Source: Haloechinothrix aidingensis
GTDB taxonomy: Bacteria; Actinomycetota; Actinomycetes; Mycobacteriales; Pseudonocardiaceae
Length of the DNA stretch: 64,000 nt
Assembly (NCBI RefSeq): GCF_013450155.1
Contig: NZ_JACCKD010000002.1
Span: 734,531-798,530, forward strand
Reading direction: 5' to 3'
Both the position numbers and the translations under genes were made by a program. Position 1 is the first letter of the stretch; every line of letters begins with the position of its first letter. Below, piece by piece: positions 13,813-23,242 of the stretch. The notes beneath the pieces were generated by a model. That model saw nothing but the letters and a program-made list of their open reading frames with translations. It ran no database searches and was not told the DNA's origin.

Positions 13813-14778
13813 CTACACGGACTTGGCGGAGAGCCTGGCCAGCCGACGCTCGGTGGGCCAACGTACGTTCCATGCCCAGCCGAGCTTCTCGAACATCCAG
13901 ATCAGCCGGGCCGAGATGTCGATCTGACCGCGCCCTACGCCGTGCCGCGCGGAGGTGGGGTCCGCGTGGTGCAGGTTGTGCCACGACTCGCCCATCGACA
14001 CGATGGCCAGCGGCCAGAAGTTCGCGGACCGGTCCCGCGCGGCGTACGGCCGCTCCCCGATCATGTGGCAGATCGAGTTGATCGACCACGTCACGTGGTG
14101 CAGCACGCCTGCGCGTACCAGGCCCGCCCAGAAGAACGCGGTCACCGCACCCCACAGCGACCAGGTGATCAGCCCGCCAAGCACACCGGGAAGGACCAGG
14201 CTCACCGCGGTCCACATCGCGAACTGCCGGTCGATCCGCACGATCGCGCGGTCCTTGGCCAGGTCCGGGGCGAACCGCTCGACGTTGGTACTGCCCCGCT
14301 CGAACAGCCACCCCATGTGCGCGTGCCAGAAGCCCTTCGCCAACGCCACCGGCGAGGTACCGAACATCCACGGCGAGTGCGGGTCGCCTTCCTTGTCCGA
14401 GAAGGCGTGATGCCTGCGATGGTCGGCGACCCAGGTGATCACCGGGCCCTGCAGGGCCGTACTCCCCGCGATCGCCAGCAGGCTGCGCAGCCACGGCTTG
14501 GCCTTGAACGAGCTGTGTGTGAAGTAACGGTGGAAGCCCACCGTGACGCCGAGCGAGGAGAACAGGTAGAAGACGACGAACAGCCCGACGTCGACCCAAC
14601 CGAGCCCCCATCCCCACGCGAACGGGATCGCGGCGGCCAGAGCCAGCAACGGGATCACGACGCCGAGGTAGACGGAAGCTTGCACACCGGCCGTCCGGTT
14701 CCCGCTCATGACGGGTTTGGCTCCCGCGGGCTCGGGCTGATCGGCGGGTCCGGTCGGCCGGTCCAGAGTTGCCGTCAT
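13813..14778 (-). CDS. Acyl-CoA (delta-9 type) fatty-acid desaturase
   Basis: This 321-residue integral membrane di-iron desaturase has the three histidine boxes: HRYFTH, HRRHH (in VADHRRHHAFSD) and HNLHH (in SWHNLHHADP). Hydrophobic pairs surround them. It introduces a double bond into acyl-CoA or acyl-lipid chains and so sets membrane fluidity. The start at 14778 (MTATLDRPTG) is supported by AGGAGG eleven bases upstream; a longer in-frame version from 14829 has no such site. The N-terminal ~35 residues are Pro/Ala-rich and cytosolic. It is not part of the conserved mycobacterial block. Confidence 0.94.
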   Translation of the reverse strand: MTATLDRPTGPADQPEPAGAKPVMSGNRTAGVQASVYLGVVIPLLALAAAIPFAWGWGLGWVDVGLFVVFYLFSSLGVTVGFHRYFTHSSFKAKPWLRSLLAIAGSTALQGPVITWVADHRRHHAFSDKEGDPHSPWMFGTSPVALAKGFWHAHMGWLFERGSTNVERFAPDLAKDRAIVRIDRQFAMWTAVSLVLPGVLGGLITWSLWGAVTAFFWAGLVRAGVLHHVTWSINSICHMIGERPYAARDRSANFWPLAIVSMGESWHNLHHADPTSARHGVGRGQIDISARLIWMFEKLGWAWNVRWPTERRLARLSAKSV

Positions 14779-15009
14779 GGGCTTCACATCCTCCTGCGTC
14801 GTACTGTCAACAAGGCGGCGAGTCAGCATCGCCTTACCTACGCTCCCGTAACCTACGGTACCGGAACTTGTGCGTCTTGGGGAGTACCTTGTGCCGTGGA
14901 AGACTCAACAACTTCCCCGCGTGCGGCGCGAACCGGCCCACACCCGGACCGTGCACAGGCACAGCCACGCCCGCCCGCGGACACTCCCCGCGCTCCGATC
15001 CGACCGTCA

Positions 15010-15290
15010 GAGCGCGTGTCCCGAGGACGCGACCTCCCTCCGGGATACCCCACGGCGGCCGGACCAACCGCAGTGACATCCCAAGCTCCGGTCCGGCCAC
15101 CAGAAGGACGATCCGGCCGCCACGACCGCCTCCGGCGGCCCCGCCTGCCGGACGGCGGCCGGACCAACCGCAGTGATCTCTTCAAGCTCTGGTCCGGCCA
15201 CCAAAGCGCGTGTCCGACGGCCGCGACCTCCCTCCGGGAGGCCCCGTCCTCCGGACGGTGGTCGGACCAACCGCTAGGCTGGTGGCGCCC
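15010..15290. repeat. ~100-bp imperfect tandem repeats with internal hairpins
   Basis: The stretch between the desaturase start and the tRNA (14779-15346, 568 bases) has no convincing gene. It holds a segment beginning GGCGGCCGGACCAACCGC at 15054, again at 15154 and, degenerate (GGTGGTCGGACCAACCGC), at 15257, so the period is 100-103 bases. In the first two copies GGCCGGACC is followed about 24 bases later by GGTCCGGCC, a perfect 9-bp inverted repeat. The segments AGCGCGTGTCC and GCGACCTCCCTCCGGGA also recur. A possible -10 element TACGAT at 15327-15332 lies 15 bases before the tRNA. Confidence 0.75.
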
Positions 15291-15346
15291 CGCGTGTACG
15301 GTCCGACCGGCGCGCAGGGCGCGCGGTACGATGCGGTCGTACTCGA

Positions 15347-15418
15347 TCCGCCGTGGTGTAATTGGCAGCACTTCAGATTTTGGTTCTGACAGTTCAGGTT
15401 CGAATCCTGGCGGCGGAG
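15347..15418 (+). tRNA. tRNA-Gln (anticodon TTG)
   Basis: The 72-base sequence folds into a cloverleaf. The acceptor stem TCCGCCG (15347-15353) pairs with CGGCGGA (15411-15417), with discriminator G at 15418. The anticodon stem TCAGA/TCTGA encloses the loop TTTTGGT with anticodon TTG, and the T arm contains GGTTCGAATCC. It reads CAA codons. The CCA end is not fully encoded (GCAC follows the acceptor stem), as is common in actinobacteria. No integrase or duplicated 3' end is seen nearby. Confidence 0.96.
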
Positions 15419-15446
15419 CACACCACGATCGGCAAGGGGTGGCGCG

Positions 15447-17180
15447 CTGCGCGAGCGAGCGGATGATCGGCAGTCGGCCAGGCGACCAGCCCTGCACGAG
15501 GTCTCCGACGCCTGGCTGGCAGGTCGCGCGCGCGAACTACGCGCCGCCGTCCAGCTGGTCGGCAGCTCAGAGCAGCGCGTCATCATCTCCGAGATCGACG
15601 CCATCCTCGGCGAGACCCAACGCCGCGGCGACCCCGCGCTCATCGCCAACCTGCTGCGGAGCGCGGCGATGGGGCGGCTGGCCCTGCCCGGCCGCAACCA
15701 GGACGCCCAGCCGTTGATCGACGAACTGCTCGCCCACTCCCGCAAGCACGGCCTCGTGGTGCAGCGTGCCGGCGCGCACGCGCTGCAGGGGAGGCTGCTG
15801 GCCTTCGACGACAAGGAAGATGCCGCGTTGACCGAGCTCGCCCGCGCGCTGGCGACCGTCGACGACATCGCGGCACCATCGGCTTCCGACGAGCGCCGCG
15901 AGTTCGACCGGACGCTGGCCAGCACCCTGGTCGACTGCTGGATCGTGCTCAACGAGCTGGCGATCTACGAGGTCGCCGAGGAGGTCAGCACGATGGCCCA
16001 CCGTGCGCTCCGGGACAGCGCGGGGCCGCACGAGATCACCCTGCAGGTGTTCAACCTGATCACCATGATGCTGGCATGGGGCCTGCGGCTGGAACGCGTC
16101 GGTCGCGTCGCGGAGTCCCGGGAGAAGTTCCACCTCGCGGCGTCCATGGCCGGCTCGGCGGAGGCACCGTTCGCGGAGTCACTGTTCCGCAGGTCGGAGG
16201 CCCCCGCGGTCGAGCAGATCGGCACGCTCGCGGCCGCGGTGGGCATCGCCAGCCCCGGCGCGGCACACATCGACCGGCTCACCCGGTTACTGCCGAAGAC
16301 CAGCCATTCCGCCTCGCACGAGAAGCCGCTCGTCGCGATCGCGCTGGTGCGCTGCCTGGAACAGCAGGAACGCACCCAGGACGGCGTAGACGTCCTGCGG
16401 GGCACGCTCCAGGAGATGCGGGACCGCAACGCACCGACCGCCATCCGGATCGCGCTGGAACGCGAGCTCGTCCGGCTCGAGACAGCTCCCTACGCCGAAC
16501 TCCCCGACGCGCTGCGTACCTACACCGACACGCTCGAGTCCGAGCTCTGGGCGATGCGCGAGTCCCGCGCGGTCACCCTGCAGACCCGCCGCGAGCACGA
16601 GCGCCTGTCCGCGGAGCACGGCGCGATCGCCGCGCAGGCGTTCCAGGACCCGCTGACCGGGCTCCCGAACCGGCGTGCGCTGGACGACCAGCTGCGCACC
16701 CTCTCCGGGACCGCGGCGGCGCAGCCGCTGTCCGTAGCGCTCGTCGACCTGGACGGCTTCAAGGTCGTCAACGACGAGCAATCGCACGCGGAGGGGGACA
16801 ACGTCCTGCGTGTGATCGCGAGCACGCTCCGCGACTCCCTGCGCGGCGACGACTTCGTGGCCCGGTACGGCGGGGACGAGTTCATCGTGCTGCTCCCCGG
16901 GGCACCGGCGTCCTCGGCGAAAGCCGCGATGAACCGCGCCGTCAGCGCCGTCGCCGCCATACCCAGCCACCTCTCCCAGGGCGTCACGCTGTCCATCGGC
17001 CTGGTGTCCATGGCACCGCACGAGCACCCCGAGTCCGTGCTCTCCCGCGCCGACGAGGCCATGTACCAGGCCAAACGTGGCGGCGGCAGCCAGGTCGCCA
17101 CCACGACCGCGGACGGCGGCGACGACCACTTCCCCGCTGACGACCCGGACGAAGCAGGCAGCGAAGTACGCCCTCAGTGA
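15447..17180 (+). CDS. GGDEF-domain diguanylate cyclase with TPR-like N-terminal region (non-canonical start likely)
   Basis: The C-terminal third is a complete GGDEF domain: [27 protein letters not shown], the active-site GGDEF (475-479, numbered from 15447) and an inhibitory RGDD site five residues before it. It should therefore make cyclic di-GMP and be product-inhibited. No EAL domain is present. Residues ~60-370 are alpha-helical and TPR-like, probably a sensor or scaffold. The first ATG in frame is at 15669, but the same frame upstream reads [20 protein letters not shown] and further coding-like sequence back to the tRNA, with no ATG, GTG or TTG. A CTG at 15447 with AAGGGG seven bases upstream is the only plausible start, unless a base is missing. 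Translation from 15669 would give 503 residues. Confidence 0.85.
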   Translation: MRERADDRQSARRPALHEVSDAWLAGRARELRAAVQLVGSSEQRVIISEIDAILGETQRRGDPALIANLLRSAAMGRLALPGRNQDAQPLIDELLAHSRKHGLVVQRAGAHALQGRLLAFDDKEDAALTELARALATVDDIAAPSASDERREFDRTLASTLVDCWIVLNELAIYEVAEEVSTMAHRALRDSAGPHEITLQVFNLITMMLAWGLRLERVGRVAESREKFHLAASMAGSAEAPFAESLFRRSEAPAVEQIGTLAAAVGIASPGAAHIDRLTRLLPKTSHSASHEKPLVAIALVRCLEQQERTQDGVDVLRGTLQEMRDRNAPTAIRIALERELVRLETAPYAELPDALRTYTDTLESELWAMRESRAVTLQTRREHERLSAEHGAIAAQAFQDPLTGLPNRRALDDQLRTLSGTAAAQPLSVALVDLDGFKVVNDEQSHAEGDNVLRVIASTLRDSLRGDDFVARYGGDEFIVLLPGAPASSAKAAMNRAVSAVAAIPSHLSQGVTLSIGLVSMAPHEHPESVLSRADEAMYQAKRGGGSQVATTTADGGDDHFPADDPDEAGSEVRPQ

Positions 17181-17376
17181 TCGCGACACGCGGGCACGTA
17201 GGATCAGAACCCCGAGACAGCACGACCGAGGAGGGCGGCTCGACACGGCCCGCGACGCCGGTCCTCGGGCGAAGTCCCACGCGGCGTCGGCGGTGACAAC
17301 GGTCAACGGCCCGGCCCGAGACGTGGAAAGCGGCATCCGACAGGACAGCACTCCAGCCGTAACAGGTGATCACACG

Positions 17377-18873
17377 GTGAACTTGCCGAACGAGCGAACA
17401 GGAAGAGACCCGCTGAGCACGGTGATCCTCGCGGCGGGCGAGGGCACCCGCATGCGCTCGGCCACCCCGAAGGTGCTGCACACCCTCGCCGGCAGGTCAC
17501 TGGTCGAGCACGCCGTGCGCGCCGCGGCAGGTCTCGACCCGGAGCACCTCGTCGTCGTGGTCGGCCACGCCCGCGCGGCAGTCGACGAGCACCTCTCCGG
17601 CGTCGGCGATCGCCTCGGCAGGCAGCCTGCCACCGCGATACAGCCCGAGCAGAACGGAACCGGCGACGCGGTGGCGTGCGGTCTCGCCGCCCTGCCCCGG
17701 CCGCTGACCGGCACGGTGCTGGTCACCTACGGGGACGTGCCCATGCTGGGCACGGACACGCTGTCCGCGCTGCTGGCCGAGCACGAATCCGCGGGGCACG
17801 CTGTGACGATCCTGTCAGCCGTGCTCACCGACCCCACCGGCTACGGCCGGATCGTCCGCGACGAGAACGCCGCGGTCCGCGCCATCGTGGAGCAGGCCGA
17901 CGCCGACGCGGAGCAGCTGGCCATCAACGAGATCAACTCCGGCGTGTACGCGTTCGACGCCGAGGTGCTTTCCGGTGCGCTGGAGCGGCTGTCCACGGAC
18001 AACGTCCAGGGCGAGCTGTACCTGACCGACGTGCTCGGCATCGCGCGAGAGGATGGTCACACCGTCGGGGCGCTCGTCGCCGACGACCCGTGGCTCACCG
18101 AGGGCGTCAACGACCGCGTCCAGCTCTCCGCGGTCGGCGCCGAGCTGAACCGGCGCATCGTGCGGCACTGGCAGCGCGCGGGCGTGACCGTGGTGGATCC
18201 GGCGAGTACCTGGATCGGCGCGGACGTGACGCTGGCTCCCGACGTGGTCGTCGAGCCGGGTGTGCAGCTACGCGGAGCTACCAGCGTCGGGCAGGGGGCC
18301 GCCATCGGGCCGGACACCACGCTGACCGATGTCCGCGTCGGCGAGGGCGCCGCTGTGGTGCGCACGCACGGCACCGGCGCGGAGATCGGCGACGGTGCCT
18401 CCGTCGGGCCGTTCGCCCACCTGAGGCCCGGCACGAGCCTGGGAGCCGATGGCAAGATCGGTACCTTCGTCGAGACCAAGCAGGCGGACATCGGGACCGG
18501 CACGAAGGTCCCGCACCTGACCTATGTCGGCGATGCCACCATCGGTGAGCACAGCAATATCGGCTGCGCGAACGTGTTCGCGAACTACGACGGTGTCGCC
18601 AAACACCACACCACGGTCGGCTCCTACGTGCGCACGGGCTCGGACACGGTGCTGGTAGCACCGGTCACACTCGGCGACGGTGCGCACACGGGGGCCGGCG
18701 CAGTCGTGCGCCGGAACGTGCCTCCGGGGACACTTGCGGTATCCGGAGGACCACAACGGAATATCGACGGATGGGTCGAGCGGCGACGGCCGGACACACC
18801 TGCCGCCGATGCGGCACGGAAGGCACGAGCCACGACGGACCACAGCGAGACGGATCGGGAGTCGCAGTCATGA
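17377..18873 (+). CDS. glmU: Bifunctional N-acetylglucosamine-1-phosphate uridyltransferase / glucosamine-1-phosphate acetyltransferase
   Basis: GlmU makes UDP-GlcNAc for peptidoglycan in two steps: acetylation of GlcN-1-P by the C-terminal left-handed beta-helix and uridylylation by the N-terminal pyrophosphorylase. The nucleotide loop [18 protein letters not shown] starts at residue 18, and [19 protein letters not shown] and [12 protein letters not shown] follow. The hexapeptide repeats run from about 260 to 465, with FAHLRPG and NVFANYDG in the acetyltransferase site. The GTG at 17377 is chosen because AGGTGAT stands six bases upstream; the product is 498 residues, close to the mycobacterial enzyme (495). 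Its TGA overlaps the prs ATG by four bases. Confidence 0.97.
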   Translation: MNLPNERTGRDPLSTVILAAGEGTRMRSATPKVLHTLAGRSLVEHAVRAAAGLDPEHLVVVVGHARAAVDEHLSGVGDRLGRQPATAIQPEQNGTGDAVACGLAALPRPLTGTVLVTYGDVPMLGTDTLSALLAEHESAGHAVTILSAVLTDPTGYGRIVRDENAAVRAIVEQADADAEQLAINEINSGVYAFDAEVLSGALERLSTDNVQGELYLTDVLGIAREDGHTVGALVADDPWLTEGVNDRVQLSAVGAELNRRIVRHWQRAGVTVVDPASTWIGADVTLAPDVVVEPGVQLRGATSVGQGAAIGPDTTLTDVRVGEGAAVVRTHGTGAEIGDGASVGPFAHLRPGTSLGADGKIGTFVETKQADIGTGTKVPHLTYVGDATIGEHSNIGCANVFANYDGVAKHHTTVGSYVRTGSDTVLVAPVTLGDGAHTGAGAVVRRNVPPGTLAVSGGPQRNIDGWVERRRPDTPAADAARKARATTDHSETDRESQS

Positions 18874-19850
18874 GCCCCAAGTCGGGGACCCCCAAGAAGA
18901 ACCTGATGCTCTTCGCCGGGCGATCGCACCACGAGCTCGCCGAAGAGGTCGCCAAGCACCTCAACGTGAGCGTCACCCCGCAACAGGCGCGCACCTTCGC
19001 CAACGGCGAGATCTTCGTGCGCTTCGAGGAGTCGGTGCGCGGCGTCGACGCGTTCGTGATCCAGAGCCAGTGCCCACCGATCAACGAGTGGATCATGGAA
19101 CAGTTGATCATGGTGGATGCGCTGAAGCGAGCCAGCGCCAAACGGATCACCGTGATCATGCCGTTCTACGCGTACAGCCGCCAGGACAAGAAGCACAAGG
19201 GTCGTGAGCCCATCTCGGCACGGCTGATCGCCGACCTGTTCAAGACGGCTGGCGCCGACCGGATCATGACCGTCGACCTGCACACCGCGCAGATCCAGGG
19301 TTTCTTCGACGGCCCGGTGGACCACCTGTTCGCGCAGAACGTGCTGTGCCAGTACCTCAGCGACAACTACGGCACCAGCGACATCACGGTCGTCTCCCCC
19401 GACTCGGGCCGCGTGCGCCTGGCCGAGAAGTGGGCGCAGCAGCTCGGTGACCGGCCCATCGCGTTCATCCACAAGACACGCGACCCGGACCAGCCGAACG
19501 AGGCGGTGGCCAACCGTGTGGTCGGCAAGGTACAGGGGCGGCTGTGCGTGCTCATCGACGACATCATCGACACCGGCGGCACGATCGTGAAGGCGACCGA
19601 GTCGCTGCTCAACGAGGGCGCGTCGGATGTCGTGATCGCCGCTACCCACGGGATCCTGTCCGACCCGGCCGCCGAGCGGCTGGCGAACAGCTCCGCAAGG
19701 GAGGTCGTGCTAACCAACACGCTGCCGATCCCCGAGGAGAAGCGCTTCGCCAAGATGTCGGTGCTGTCCATCGCCCCGCTCGTGGCCACGGCCATCCAGC
19801 AGGTCTTCGAGGACGGCTCCGTGACCAGCATGTTCGACGGCCAAGCCTGA
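18870..19850 (+). CDS. prs: Ribose-phosphate diphosphokinase (PRPP synthase)
   Basis: PRPP synthase transfers pyrophosphate from ATP to ribose 5-phosphate, feeding nucleotide, His and Trp synthesis. In actinobacteria it also feeds decaprenyl-phospho-arabinose. The 326-residue protein carries [38 protein letters not shown], the ATP loop [11 protein letters not shown] and the PRPP-binding signature [13 protein letters not shown]. The start at 18870 ([11 protein letters not shown]) overlaps the glmU stop as ATGA and has GGGAG eight bases upstream. The glmU-prs pair followed by rplY and pth matches mycobacteria. Confidence 0.98.
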   Translation: MSPKSGTPKKNLMLFAGRSHHELAEEVAKHLNVSVTPQQARTFANGEIFVRFEESVRGVDAFVIQSQCPPINEWIMEQLIMVDALKRASAKRITVIMPFYAYSRQDKKHKGREPISARLIADLFKTAGADRIMTVDLHTAQIQGFFDGPVDHLFAQNVLCQYLSDNYGTSDITVVSPDSGRVRLAEKWAQQLGDRPIAFIHKTRDPDQPNEAVANRVVGKVQGRLCVLIDDIIDTGGTIVKATESLLNEGASDVVIAATHGILSDPAAERLANSSAREVVLTNTLPIPEEKRFAKMSVLSIAPLVATAIQQVFEDGSVTSMFDGQA

Positions 19851-19857
19851 TTGGATA

Positions 19858-19918
19858 CGGTGGGCTGAATGACGCGTTCAGTCCGTCTCGTGGACTGAAC
19901 GCGTCATTCAGCCCACCG
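19858..19918. terminator. 27-bp perfect hairpin with nested palindromes after prs
   Basis: Bases 19858-19884 are the exact reverse complement of 19892-19918, with a 7-base loop (GTCTCGT). Each arm is itself nearly palindromic: CTGAATGACGCGTTCAG and its partner contain CTGAA...TTCAG. It begins eight bases after the prs stop, as an intrinsic terminator would, but no T-run follows on either strand, which is usual for high-GC actinobacteria. The rest of the 282-base gap to rplY contains TACGAT at 19957-19962, a possible -10 for rplY. Confidence 0.8.
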
Positions 19919-20132
19919 CAGGGTGAGGGGTGACCCGCCGGTCACGGCGGAGCGGGTACGATGGGTGAGTTGCCCCGGCGAGGCGGGCCCAACGAAACAG
20001 GCACGGCCCAGCGTGATCGGCGTGGCGGTATGCGGCTGCATGTGCTCGCGCGCCTCGAACACGCTCCTGTGTCAGTGGCTCGACCGCCGACCCGGTCACG
20101 ATCCGCACGACGATCGCAAGGAGAGAACACCA

Positions 20133-20777
20133 GTGTCCGAGGTACGTCTGACCGCCGAACCCCGCACCGAGTTCGGCAAGGGCGCCGCACGCCGCTTCCG
20201 CCGCTCGGGCAAGATCCCGGCGGTGCTCTACGGGCACGGCACCGACCCCAAGCACCTCACCCTGCCCACCATCGAGTTCGCCCGCGTCATCCGGGAGAAC
20301 GGGCGTAACGCGGTGCTCAGCCTGAACGTCGACGGCTCGCGGCGCCAGCTCGCGCTGACCAAGACCATCACGGTGCACCCGCTGAAGAACTACATCCAGC
20401 ACGTCGACCTGCTCGTGCTCAAGCGCGGCGAGAAGGTCACCGTGGACATCCCGCTGCACATCACCGGCGAGGCCATCAGCGGCAGCCTTGTCAACCACGA
20501 CCTGGACACGGTGTCCGTCGAGGTGGACGCGCTGCACATCCCGGAGTACCTCGAGGTCTCGATCGACGGTGCCGACATCGGCACCCAGATCAACGCGGGT
20601 GACGTGGAGCTTCCCGATGGCGCCAACCTGGTCACCGATCCCGAGGCCCTTGTCGTCGCGGTGAACGAGGCCCCGACCGCCGAGTCGATGGAGGCCGAGG
20701 CCGACACCGAGGGCGCGGGCATGGTCGAGGACCAGTCGGAGACCGAGGACTCCTCCTCCGGCAGCGAGCAGGCATAA
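20133..20777 (+). CDS. rplY: 50S ribosomal protein L25/general stress protein Ctc
   Basis: The 214-residue protein has the L25 5S-rRNA-binding domain (EVRLTAEPRTEFGKGAARRF, GKIPAVLYGHG, about 1-95) and the TL5/Ctc C-terminal beta domain (VDIPLHITGEA, about 100-190). An acidic Ser/Glu-rich tail follows. The GTG at 20133 has AAGGAG nine bases upstream. It precedes pth by 15 bases, and the two are probably cotranscribed, as in most actinobacteria. Confidence 0.96.
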   Translation: MSEVRLTAEPRTEFGKGAARRFRRSGKIPAVLYGHGTDPKHLTLPTIEFARVIRENGRNAVLSLNVDGSRRQLALTKTITVHPLKNYIQHVDLLVLKRGEKVTVDIPLHITGEAISGSLVNHDLDTVSVEVDALHIPEYLEVSIDGADIGTQINAGDVELPDGANLVTDPEALVVAVNEAPTAESMEAEADTEGAGMVEDQSETEDSSSGSEQA

Positions 20778-20792
20778 CCGGCGCCACCAGCG

Positions 20793-21392
20793 GTGACCGA
20801 ACCCAGCGACATTCCGGGAGCCGGCGAGCGCGTGTTGCTCGCCGGCCTCGGCAATCCCGGGCCCGGCTACGCGGGCAACCGGCACAACATCGGTTTCGGC
20901 GTCCTCGAGGAGCTTGCCTCCCGGATGGGCGAGAAGTTCACCTCGCACAAGGCGCGTGCCGATGTCGTCGAGGGCAGGCTCGCGGGCTGTCGCGTCGTGC
21001 TGGCCAAACCCCGCTCGTACATGAACCTGTCCGGTGGTCCGGTATCCGGCCTGGCTCGGTTCTTCGGTGTCGAGCCCTCCGGCATCGTCGCCGTGCACGA
21101 CGAGCTCGACCTCGACTTCGGCGCGGTTCGCCTGAAGTTCGGCGGCGGGGAGAGCGGGCACAACGGCCTGCGCTCGATCACCAAGTCGCTCGGCACGAAG
21201 GACTACTACCGGGTGCGCTTCGGTGTCGGCCGCCCGCCAGGCCGGATGCCGGCCGCGGACTACGTGCTCAAGGACTTCTCCGCGGCCGAGCGCCGTGAGC
21301 TCGACCTGCATATCGGAACCTGCGCCGACGCCGTCGAGACGCTGCTGGAGAAGGGTCTCGCGGCGGCGCAGACGATCTTCCACGCGCGCTGA
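20793..21392 (+). CDS. pth: Peptidyl-tRNA hydrolase
   Basis: Pth releases tRNA from peptidyl-tRNA that has dropped off ribosomes. The 199-residue protein contains [10 protein letters not shown], the catalytic His31 in NRHNIG, Asn78 in [16 protein letters not shown] with Asp103, and [12 protein letters not shown]. These are all the active-site elements. The GTG at 20793 starts 15 bases after the rplY stop but has only a weak ribosome binding site; the GTG encoding residue 14 is an alternative that would leave the core intact. Confidence 0.96.
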   Translation: MTEPSDIPGAGERVLLAGLGNPGPGYAGNRHNIGFGVLEELASRMGEKFTSHKARADVVEGRLAGCRVVLAKPRSYMNLSGGPVSGLARFFGVEPSGIVAVHDELDLDFGAVRLKFGGGESGHNGLRSITKSLGTKDYYRVRFGVGRPPGRMPAADYVLKDFSAAERRELDLHIGTCADAVETLLEKGLAAAQTIFHAR

Positions 21393-21394
21393 CC

Positions 21395-21499
21395 GGGCAC
21401 GAGGTGTCGAGCGGCCCAGCACAGTGGGCCGGCGGGCCCGACATGGTGTGCCGAGGGGCCCAACACGCGGGGCCGAACTAGCCGACACGGTGTGCGGGC
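21395..21499. repeat. Degenerate GGCCCGACACGG-family repeats after pth
   Basis: The gap between the convergent pth and FAAL genes consists of five degenerate ~20-bp units: GGGCACGAGGTGTCGAGC, GGCCCAGCACAGTGGGCC, GGCCCGACATGGTGTGCC, GGCCCAACACGCGGGGCC and GCCGACACGGTGTGCGGGC. They are the same family as at 5757 and 60716. Several are self-complementary (GGCCCAGCACAGTGGGCC), so the RNA would form successive small hairpins, which would suit a bidirectional terminator. Confidence 0.65.
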
Positions 21500-21518
21500 A
21501 GGCCGGTCGCGGCCACCG

Positions 21519-23207
21519 TCAGACGTGGCCGCGCCGGGTGATCTCCTCGGCGAAATGGGACGCCGTGGCCGCGCGCTTCACCTTGCCGGACGGGGTCTTG
21601 AGCAGGCTGCCCGGCTCGAGGACCACCACGGCGTAGGGGCGCATCTCGACGGCATCCACCACGCGCCTGGATACCTCCCTGGCGATGGTCCGCTCGGCCT
21701 CCTCGTCGCCCGCCGACTTCGACTCCAGCACGACCGCGAAACGTTCCCTGCGAGTGCCGGCGTCCAGCCGCACCGCGACGGCGTTCCCGGCGCGCACACC
21801 GTCCACACCGCACGCCGCACGTTCGACGTCGGTCGGGTAGATGTTGCGGCCCCCCATGATGATGACGTCCTTGCTGCGACCGCAGATCACGATCTGCCCG
21901 TCGACCAGGTAGCCGGTGTCACCCGTGGCGAACCATCCCGCACTGTCCAGCGCGGCCACCGGGCCGTCTGTGGTCAGGTACCCCGGGGTCATGGCCGAGC
22001 CCCTGAGCTTGATCTCGCCGACCTCACGGTCGCCGAGCTCGGTACCGTCGTCGTCCACGACGACGACCTCCAGCCCCGGCAGCGGCCTGCCGAGTACCGC
22101 GAACGAGCGGACCTGCTCGGTACCGCGCCGCGGGTCACCCTCCGGGACGGCGACCGCGATGTTGTGCGCCTCGAGCGCCGTGGTCTCGACCACGTCCATC
22201 TCCAGGCCCGAGCCCACCGGGGCGAACGACACCGCCAGGGTGGACTCGGCCAGCCCGTAGGCCGGGAAGATCGCCCCCGGGTCCAGGTCGAAACGCTTCC
22301 CCGCCTCGACGAACGTGCGCACCGACTCCTCGTCGACGGGTTCGGCCCCGTTGAGCGCGATACGCAGGCTGGACAGGTCGTAGGCATCGTCCTCGGCGAC
22401 GCGTGCCATGCGCTTTCCGGTGATCGCGTAGGCGAAGTTCGGCGCCGCCGTCATCGTCGCGCGGTACTTGCTGATCAGCTCGGGCCACAGCAGCGGGCCG
22501 GACAGGAAGTCGGCGGGAGTGACCTTGGCGAGCTCCACGCCGAAGGTCATCGGCACGGTCAGCAGGCCGACCATACCCATGTCGTGGAACAGCGGTAACC
22601 ACGACACCATCGTGTCGAACTCCGGGTCGAACTCGGAGCGCTCCATCATCGCGGTCATGTTCGAGTAGAGGTTGCCGTGCGTGATCTTGACGGCCTTGGG
22701 TTCCGCGGTGGAGCCACTGGTCAGCTGTAGCAACGCGAGATCGTCCTCAGTCACGCCGACCGGCTCGGCGAGCGGCTCGGCATCGAGCAGGTCGGCGATC
22801 ATCCGGTACTGGATGCCGTGTTCGTCGAGCACGGGTGCCAGCTGGTCGAACGGGTCGCCGAGCAGCACCAGGTCGGAGCCGATCATCCGCAGCACCCGGA
22901 TCGTGTCCTCTGCCCATTCGGCGAGGTCGGTGCGCTGCGTCGGCTGGTGCAGCATCGTCACGCTGCCGCCTGCCAGCCACACGGCCTGAGCGACCGGCGC
23001 GATCAGGGCCGGGGCCGCCGCGAGTACACCCACCGCGGCCCCGGGGCGCATACCGGCGGAGACCAACCCGCCCGCGGCCGCGCGCGCCCGCTCGTGCACC
23101 TCCGCCCAGGTCCTGCGCACCGGCTCGTTCGGCTCACCGGTGGTCATTCCGGTACGCAGCCCGACGCCTGCTGCCGTCGCGGTCAGCGTGTCAACGAAGC
23201 GAGTCAT
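21519..23207 (-). CDS. Fatty-acyl-AMP ligase / acyl-CoA synthetase (Pks16-like)
   Basis: The 562-residue enzyme belongs to the ANL adenylate-forming family. It begins MTRFVDTL and continues GEPNEPVRRTWAEVHERARA, SVTMLHQPTQRTDLAEWAED and the AMP-binding loop LTSGSTAEPK (162-171). SWLPLFHDMGM, ATGDTGYLVDGQIVICGRSKD and a C-terminal hinge region follow. It closely parallels M. tuberculosis Pks16 (Rv1013), which despite its name is an acyl-AMP ligase-type protein with no PKS modules. It should activate long fatty acids; whether the acceptor is CoA or a carrier protein cannot be decided from sequence alone. The start at 23207 matches the mycobacterial start; it lies 36 bases after the ABC-F gene. 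Confidence 0.92.
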   Translation of the reverse strand: MTRFVDTLTATAAGVGLRTGMTTGEPNEPVRRTWAEVHERARAAAGGLVSAGMRPGAAVGVLAAAPALIAPVAQAVWLAGGSVTMLHQPTQRTDLAEWAEDTIRVLRMIGSDLVLLGDPFDQLAPVLDEHGIQYRMIADLLDAEPLAEPVGVTEDDLALLQLTSGSTAEPKAVKITHGNLYSNMTAMMERSEFDPEFDTMVSWLPLFHDMGMVGLLTVPMTFGVELAKVTPADFLSGPLLWPELISKYRATMTAAPNFAYAITGKRMARVAEDDAYDLSSLRIALNGAEPVDEESVRTFVEAGKRFDLDPGAIFPAYGLAESTLAVSFAPVGSGLEMDVVETTALEAHNIAVAVPEGDPRRGTEQVRSFAVLGRPLPGLEVVVVDDDGTELGDREVGEIKLRGSAMTPGYLTTDGPVAALDSAGWFATGDTGYLVDGQIVICGRSKDVIIMGGRNIYPTDVERAACGVDGVRAGNAVAVRLDAGTRRERFAVVLESKSAGDEEAERTIAREVSRRVVDAVEMRPYAVVVLEPGSLLKTPSGKVKRAATASHFAEEITRRGHV

Positions 23208-23242
23208 GACCCCGAGCTTATCTGTGCCCGTGCTCGTGGTGA

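Noticed and set aside
15347-15418. tRNA-Gln as an integration site of a mobile element
   Set aside because: No integrase, excisionase or second copy of the tRNA 3' end is present on either side.
21519-23207. Polyketide synthase, as the name Pks16 in mycobacteria would suggest
   Set aside because: Only an adenylate-forming domain is present; there is no ketosynthase, acyltransferase or carrier domain.
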